Positions 60,229-64,000 of a stretch of 64,000 nt of DNA are shown piece after piece. Under the pieces are notes generated by a model. It ran no database searches. It worked only from the letters and a program-made list of their open reading frames with translations, and was not told the origin of the DNA. A program made the translations under genes and the position numbers. The stretch's first letter is position 1. Each line of letters begins with the position of its first letter. Origin of the DNA: Robiginitalea sp. SC105 (lineage in GTDB: Bacteria > Bacteroidota > Bacteroidia > Flavobacteriales > Flavobacteriaceae); assembly GCF_014243345.1 (NCBI RefSeq), contig NZ_JACLZF010000001.1, forward strand, positions 1,426,001 through 1,490,000, written 5' to 3'.

Positions 60229-62127
60229 TTACTCATTTTTTTTGTGCACGAGCCTCAGGAAATGAGGAAGCAGCAGGATATCTCCCAAAAGCGCCATCGC
60301 GATGGCCGAAATACTGAGCAAACCAAAATACCGGACAGGCGGGGAACCGGACAATAACAAAATCACAAAACCGGAACAAATGACAAAAGAGGTAATCACA
60401 ATTCCGGGACCCGCTTTCTGCAATGCCAATTCCTCGTCCCTGGTGACTTTATACCAATGCATGAAGTGGAAAGTGTCATCCACTACGATGCTCAGAAGGA
60501 GGCATCCAATCGGGATAGTGACCATGTCCAGGCGGATATTCAACCAGCCCATGAGTCCCAGCATTACCAGAATCGGGAGTATATTAACCACCATCGCAGG
60601 CAGCAGGAGTTTCCATCGCCCCAGATAAATTGCCATGATAATGGAAATAACAATAAAGCCGAATAGCAGACTTTGTCGAAATGCCTCTAGCAACGCATCC
60701 GCTATATTGGCATAGAGGGTCATAAAGCCCTGCAGTAGGGGTCTCTGGGATTTAAAATATGGCTTCCCCAGTTCGTCGATCCGCTCGGTCAGCAATTTTC
60801 CATCGGAAGTCGACATCAACGGGACAAAAAATGTAATCCGGTGCTTGTCCGGATCAGCCTTTGAACGATAACCGATGGCCTGCAGATCTTGAAGGGGCGG
60901 GAACCGGTGGAAGGAAGCCACAGCACCTACTTCCGGCATATCGTAAACGTCGTGTACCCAACGGCTAATCAGGTTCCTTGGTGTCCGTTCGTCGTCAATT
61001 ACATACTCCAGGGGGAAATAGGGGCCCACAAGTTCTTCGACCTTTTCGTGGTCATAGAAAGCTTTACTGGAAGGATCCAGAATGGCCAGGCTGTAGATTT
61101 CCGATTTCAGTTGCCATATCCCGGGGAAAGCAACCAGGCATAGTGCTAGTGAGGCAGGTACCAGCCAGCGGCTATCAGGTCTGGGAAAATGTATTATTCT
61201 CTTGAAAAACAATCTCTTGCGGTATCGGTATGTATTCGGATAAAACATCAATATTGAAGCGCCGAAGACCCCTGCAATACCTGTAATGCCCAGAACGGCA
61301 AAATCCGTAAGAAGCGGAATTCCGCTAAAAAGAAAGGCCGAAAACCCCAAAACCGTGGTAGACGAAACCCAAATAGCAGGCACCAGGATTTTCCGGAAAT
61401 CACCCTTATGGGACAGCACGTGCATGGAAATCGAGGTGCTGTAAAAAAGGATCAGCAGTGGGATTACGGTATGAGCTATACTCAACGGAATCCCGGCGAG
61501 AACCGAAATGAATACCAAGGAAGCAATAGCTGCAAGGGCTACCAGGAGGGTTTGCAGGATTGCTATCAGGTCGCCTATCACAATAACCACAAATACCAGA
61601 AGGACCAAAATCCCGGTCAGCAGGAATCGTGTAGCATCGCGGGAGGTCTGCTGGTTTATGGCACGGGCAATGACCCCTGTTCCAGCCAGGTGATAATCCA
61701 TGCCCCGGTCATTCATAATGGCATCGATCCGATCAAGCAATTCCGGCCGGTTCGGATTTGAATGTGATTCTGGCCGGAAGCGGATCAGGTAGGTTGTATA
61801 GCCTTCCCCGGCAGGTTTCTTATGCTGCACATACCTTGCGGGCCAGTTTCCGACCCCCATAACGTAGTCCAGTTCTTCCAAAGACAGCAGTTCTGTATCA
61901 ATGCTTTTCTCAGCCTGCGGATTGTCGCGTGTATCCAGTACGAGAATCAGCAAGGCGTCGGATCCGAAATCTTCAATGAAATTCTGATATTGTTTCAGTT
62001 CCTGCGATTGCACGGGCAACCACCGCTCCAGCGAATTGTCCAGATCTATTTCCGGAATCAAAAAAATGGCGGATAGAATATACAGAAGGGCTCCGGTTAT
62101 CCTTATGAGTGGTTTTTTCTGAGCCAT
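60229..62127 (-). CDS. RND/MMPL-superfamily exporter
   Basis: A 632-residue membrane protein with one N-terminal helix, a periplasmic loop (about 30-170), a block of five helices, a second loop (about 350-470) and another five helices, the duplicated RND layout in the short form seen in MmpL and hopanoid (HAE3-type) transporters. The intramembrane segments LFYSTSISMHVLSH and IVVDDTFHFMHWY occupy the place of RND proton-relay helices. Such transporters move lipids or hydrophobic molecules. It converges on the AAR/ADO/BtaA-like operon, so an export role for that product is inferred. The 245 bases before its start hold only a weak TTTATTTG element. Confidence 0.85.
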   Translation of the reverse strand: MAQKKPLIRITGALLYILSAIFLIPEIDLDNSLERWLPVQSQELKQYQNFIEDFGSDALLILVLDTRDNPQAEKSIDTELLSLEELDYVMGVGNWPARYVQHKKPAGEGYTTYLIRFRPESHSNPNRPELLDRIDAIMNDRGMDYHLAGTGVIARAINQQTSRDATRFLLTGILVLLVFVVIVIGDLIAILQTLLVALAAIASLVFISVLAGIPLSIAHTVIPLLILFYSTSISMHVLSHKGDFRKILVPAIWVSSTTVLGFSAFLFSGIPLLTDFAVLGITGIAGVFGASILMFYPNTYRYRKRLFFKRIIHFPRPDSRWLVPASLALCLVAFPGIWQLKSEIYSLAILDPSSKAFYDHEKVEELVGPYFPLEYVIDDERTPRNLISRWVHDVYDMPEVGAVASFHRFPPLQDLQAIGYRSKADPDKHRITFFVPLMSTSDGKLLTERIDELGKPYFKSQRPLLQGFMTLYANIADALLEAFRQSLLFGFIVISIIMAIYLGRWKLLLPAMVVNILPILVMLGLMGWLNIRLDMVTIPIGCLLLSIVVDDTFHFMHWYKVTRDEELALQKAGPGIVITSFVICSGFVILLLSGSPPVRYFGLLSISAIAMALLGDILLLPHFLRLVHKKNE

Positions 62128-62372
62128 TGAAAATGCGATTTTCCAACCCCGTGAGGCATGTTAGGAGAATACGGGACAAATAAAGCAATCAGGAAGTTAG
62201 GAATAAAATTCGATCTCGTCCTTAAGGTAAGGCAGGTTATATACCTTACTACCGGGGTATAAGTAATTCTGGCCCGGAAAGTCTTATTTGGAAGATAGCC
62301 ATGATCAGATTTCATAAAGGCGGGCATACCGGATGTTTTTGGTATCTTCCGTATACCTAAAACTCGGAGATC

Positions 62373-63263
62373 ATGCGTACACTTAAAACCCTTTTACTGC
62401 CGGTTGCCCTACTTATTGTGCAGCTGCTGCCTGCCCAACGGGACTGGGACCAGGTTCAGATTACCCCGGAAAAAGTAACCGATAACCTGTACGTCCTTTT
62501 TGGAGCCGGCGGGAACATCGGCCTGGCGCTGGGGGAGGAATACGCCTACGTCATCGACGACCAGTTCGCCCAGCTGACCGACAAGATCCTTGCCGCCATC
62601 CGTGGCATCACCGATAAGCCAGTGCGCTTCGTGGTAAATACCCACTGGCACGGCGACCACGTGGGGGGCAATGAAAACCTGGCCGCCCAGGGGGCCATCC
62701 TGGTGGCCCATGAAAACGTGCGCAAGCGGATGAACTCCCGTACCGACCGGGGGGACCGGGGCGTTTCTGAACCGGCGCCTTACGGGGCTCTCTCCAAGAT
62801 CACTTTCAGTGAGGAAATGACCATCCACCTGGGCCCTGACCGCAGCCTGCACCTGATGTATGTGGACCCTGCCCATACGGACGGGGACTCCTACAGCTAC
62901 TTTCCACAGGAGAATGCTATACATATGGGGGATAACTTTGTGGACGGGTACCCGTTTATCGATATCAGCTCCGGGGGCGATATCGACGGGCTGATCAGGA
63001 ACCTGAACATGGCCCTATTCATTGTGGATGACCAGACGAAAATCATCCCGGGTCACGGCCCGGTGATGGGGCGCACCGACCTGATTGCCTTCCGCGATAT
63101 GCTATCGGCCATCCGGACACGCGTGAAACAGGCCCGCGACAGCGGGAAATCCCTAGAGGAGGTGCAGGCCATGGGGCTGACCAAAGAATGGGACGCTGCC
63201 AAAGGGCAGGGCTTCATCGGCCCGGCCCAGATTGTGCAGTTCGCCTTCGAGACCGCGGACTGA
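62373..63263 (+). CDS. secreted metallo-beta-lactamase-fold hydrolase
   Basis: A 296-residue MBL-fold protein with a signal peptide (cleavage near LPAQ). The zinc motif is H91-W-H93-G-D95-H96, with further ligands in DPAHTDGD and PGHGPV. The family includes B3-like beta-lactamases, lactonases and quinoprotein relay enzymes, so substrate is open. It is outside the low-GC block by composition. The 245-base gap upstream contains its probable promoter (TATCTTCC, about 62351). Confidence 0.88.
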   Translation: MRTLKTLLLPVALLIVQLLPAQRDWDQVQITPEKVTDNLYVLFGAGGNIGLALGEEYAYVIDDQFAQLTDKILAAIRGITDKPVRFVVNTHWHGDHVGGNENLAAQGAILVAHENVRKRMNSRTDRGDRGVSEPAPYGALSKITFSEEMTIHLGPDRSLHLMYVDPAHTDGDSYSYFPQENAIHMGDNFVDGYPFIDISSGGDIDGLIRNLNMALFIVDDQTKIIPGHGPVMGRTDLIAFRDMLSAIRTRVKQARDSGKSLEEVQAMGLTKEWDAAKGQGFIGPAQIVQFAFETAD

Positions 63264-63340
63264 ATTTATCCGCACCCGGTGTCAAACGTCACGGGACAGG
63301 TCATTTCCTAGGAGAACAGGAATCCCCAGCAGGCGCTACC

Positions 63341-64000
63341 TTATTTTTCCTGGGCAGCCAGCCACTCCATCACGGTCACGGGCCGGCCATCCACCAGCAC
63401 CGGGCCCCCGTCCAGGTCGTGGCGGGCGATATTGGCATGGGAATAGATCCAGGACCAGTGGCCGCTGTAATGGAATCCCGGGCCTCCGTAAATCCCGGTT
63501 ATATCCACCACATGGTCAAAATAGGAAAAGTGGACATTCCGTGCGCCGGCGGCAACCAGCCGGTTGTATACGGGCACCACGGTATCTTCCGGTTTGGTGA
63601 CGGGGTCGTCTTTGGCGTGCATGAACCAGATGGGGACCTTGCGGATGCTGCTGATCTGGCTGTCGCTCAGATATTCCGAATGGTAGGCCAGCGCACTGAT
63701 GTAAGCCCCCGCAAAATACCCCGGGTCTTTCAGCAATAATTTCAGGCTCATATACCCCCCATTGCTGCAACCCCCTACATAAACCCGGTCAGTGTCGATA
63801 TCCGCGTGGTCGGCGACGTAATTTTTAATGAGCGCCAGCAGACCCTCGTTGTAGATGTCTTCCGCATCGCCCCGCGTATACCCGCCCCCTTCGCGGTTCA
63901 TCCAGAAGGTAGGCGCCTGGGGCACCAGTACGTGGGCGCCCCCGAAAAGGACCTGTATGTCTTCCGAGGCATAATTGGCAGCGCGGTTGCCCAACAGGGC
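63341..64000 (-). CDS. alpha/beta hydrolase, esterase/PHB-depolymerase-like (5' truncated by window)
   Basis: The C-terminal 220 or so residues of an alpha/beta hydrolase; the frame is open at the right edge, so the N-terminus lies outside. The nucleophile elbow is GCSNGG, the acid is probably in HAKDDPVTKPEDT, and a His lies in FDHVVDITG. The pattern resembles secreted esterases of the LpqC/PHB depolymerase type. It converges on the MBL gene with 77 bases between them and no clear terminator. Confidence 0.82.
   Translation of the reverse strand, partial: ALLGNRAANYASEDIQVLFGGAHVLVPQAPTFWMNREGGGYTRGDAEDIYNEGLLALIKNYVADHADIDTDRVYVGGCSNGGYMSLKLLLKDPGYFAGAYISALAYHSEYLSDSQISSIRKVPIWFMHAKDDPVTKPEDTVVPVYNRLVAAGARNVHFSYFDHVVDITGIYGGPGFHYSGHWSWIYSHANIARHDLDGGPVLVDGRPVTVMEWLAAQEK

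Noticed and set aside
1-64000. CRISPR arrays, insertion sequences, prophage, rRNA or tRNA genes
   Set aside because: Both strands were read for repeats, transposase or integrase motifs and RNA gene signatures; none was convincing.

Overview
The window reads as a chromosomal segment from a moderately high-GC member of the Flavobacteriia (Bacteroidetes), Robiginitalea-like in flavour (an inference from gene content and base composition; no marker rRNA is present). The evidence is gliding-motility genes gldA, gldB and gldC, a split methionine synthase, a DAHP synthase fused to chorismate mutase, DUF6090 and GIN-domain proteins, a primase without the usual zinc ligands, and Bacteroidetes-type promoter elements of the form TAnnTTTG in front of many genes. 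No tRNA, rRNA, CRISPR array, insertion sequence or prophage was seen, and no gene-free stretch exceeds about 300 bases.

Layout. 0-4.2 kb: methionine/folate operon (metH in two pieces, metF). 4.3-11.1 kb: envelope and stress genes (PagL-like lipid A deacylase, GIN-domain lipoprotein, serine hydrolase, small barrel protein, two SIMPL-domain proteins, DUF4174 protein, SRAP peptidase). 11.2-12.1 kb: gldA. 12.3-16.4 kb: aromatic amino acid operon (prephenate dehydratase, aminotransferase, prephenate dehydrogenase, DAHP synthase-chorismate mutase) preceded by what looks like a complete ribosome-mediated attenuator with an aromatic-codon-rich leader peptide. 16.5-25.1 kb: rsgA, dtd, a MazG-like gene, aroA, queA, rlmN, DUF6090, polyprenyl synthase. 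25.2-28.3 kb: a DsrE-like secreted protein, then an ECF sigma factor with a putative membrane regulator and a coiled-coil/barrel protein. 28.4-39.1 kb: zinc ribbon, dnaG, a response regulator with Glu at the phospho-acceptor site, nadE, gldBC, an alpha-glucan phosphorylase-like enzyme, universal stress protein, pirin, engB, alpha/beta hydrolase. 39.3-55.0 kb: a full dcw cell wall/division cluster (mraZ, rsmH, ftsL, ftsI, murE, mraY, murD, ftsW, murG, murC, ftsQ, ftsA, ftsZ) preceded by three perfectly spaced MraZ boxes. 55.0-62.1 kb: yqeY, then a lower-GC block.

The most striking part is 56.2-62.1 kb: a compact operon of a double GNAT-like protein, a ferritin-like protein with all six iron ligands of cyanobacterial aldehyde-deformylating oxygenase (ADO), an acyl-ACP reductase (AAR) homologue with its catalytic Cys, and a BtaA-like (DUF3419) aminocarboxypropyl transferase, facing a convergent RND/MMPL exporter. 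AAR plus ADO is the cyanobacterial route from acyl-ACP to alkanes; here it sits in a flavobacterium beside a betaine-lipid-type headgroup enzyme and an exporter, with base composition unlike the neighbours. I infer an acquired lipid or hydrocarbon pathway whose product is unknown.

The window ends with a secreted metallo-beta-lactamase-fold hydrolase and a truncated esterase.
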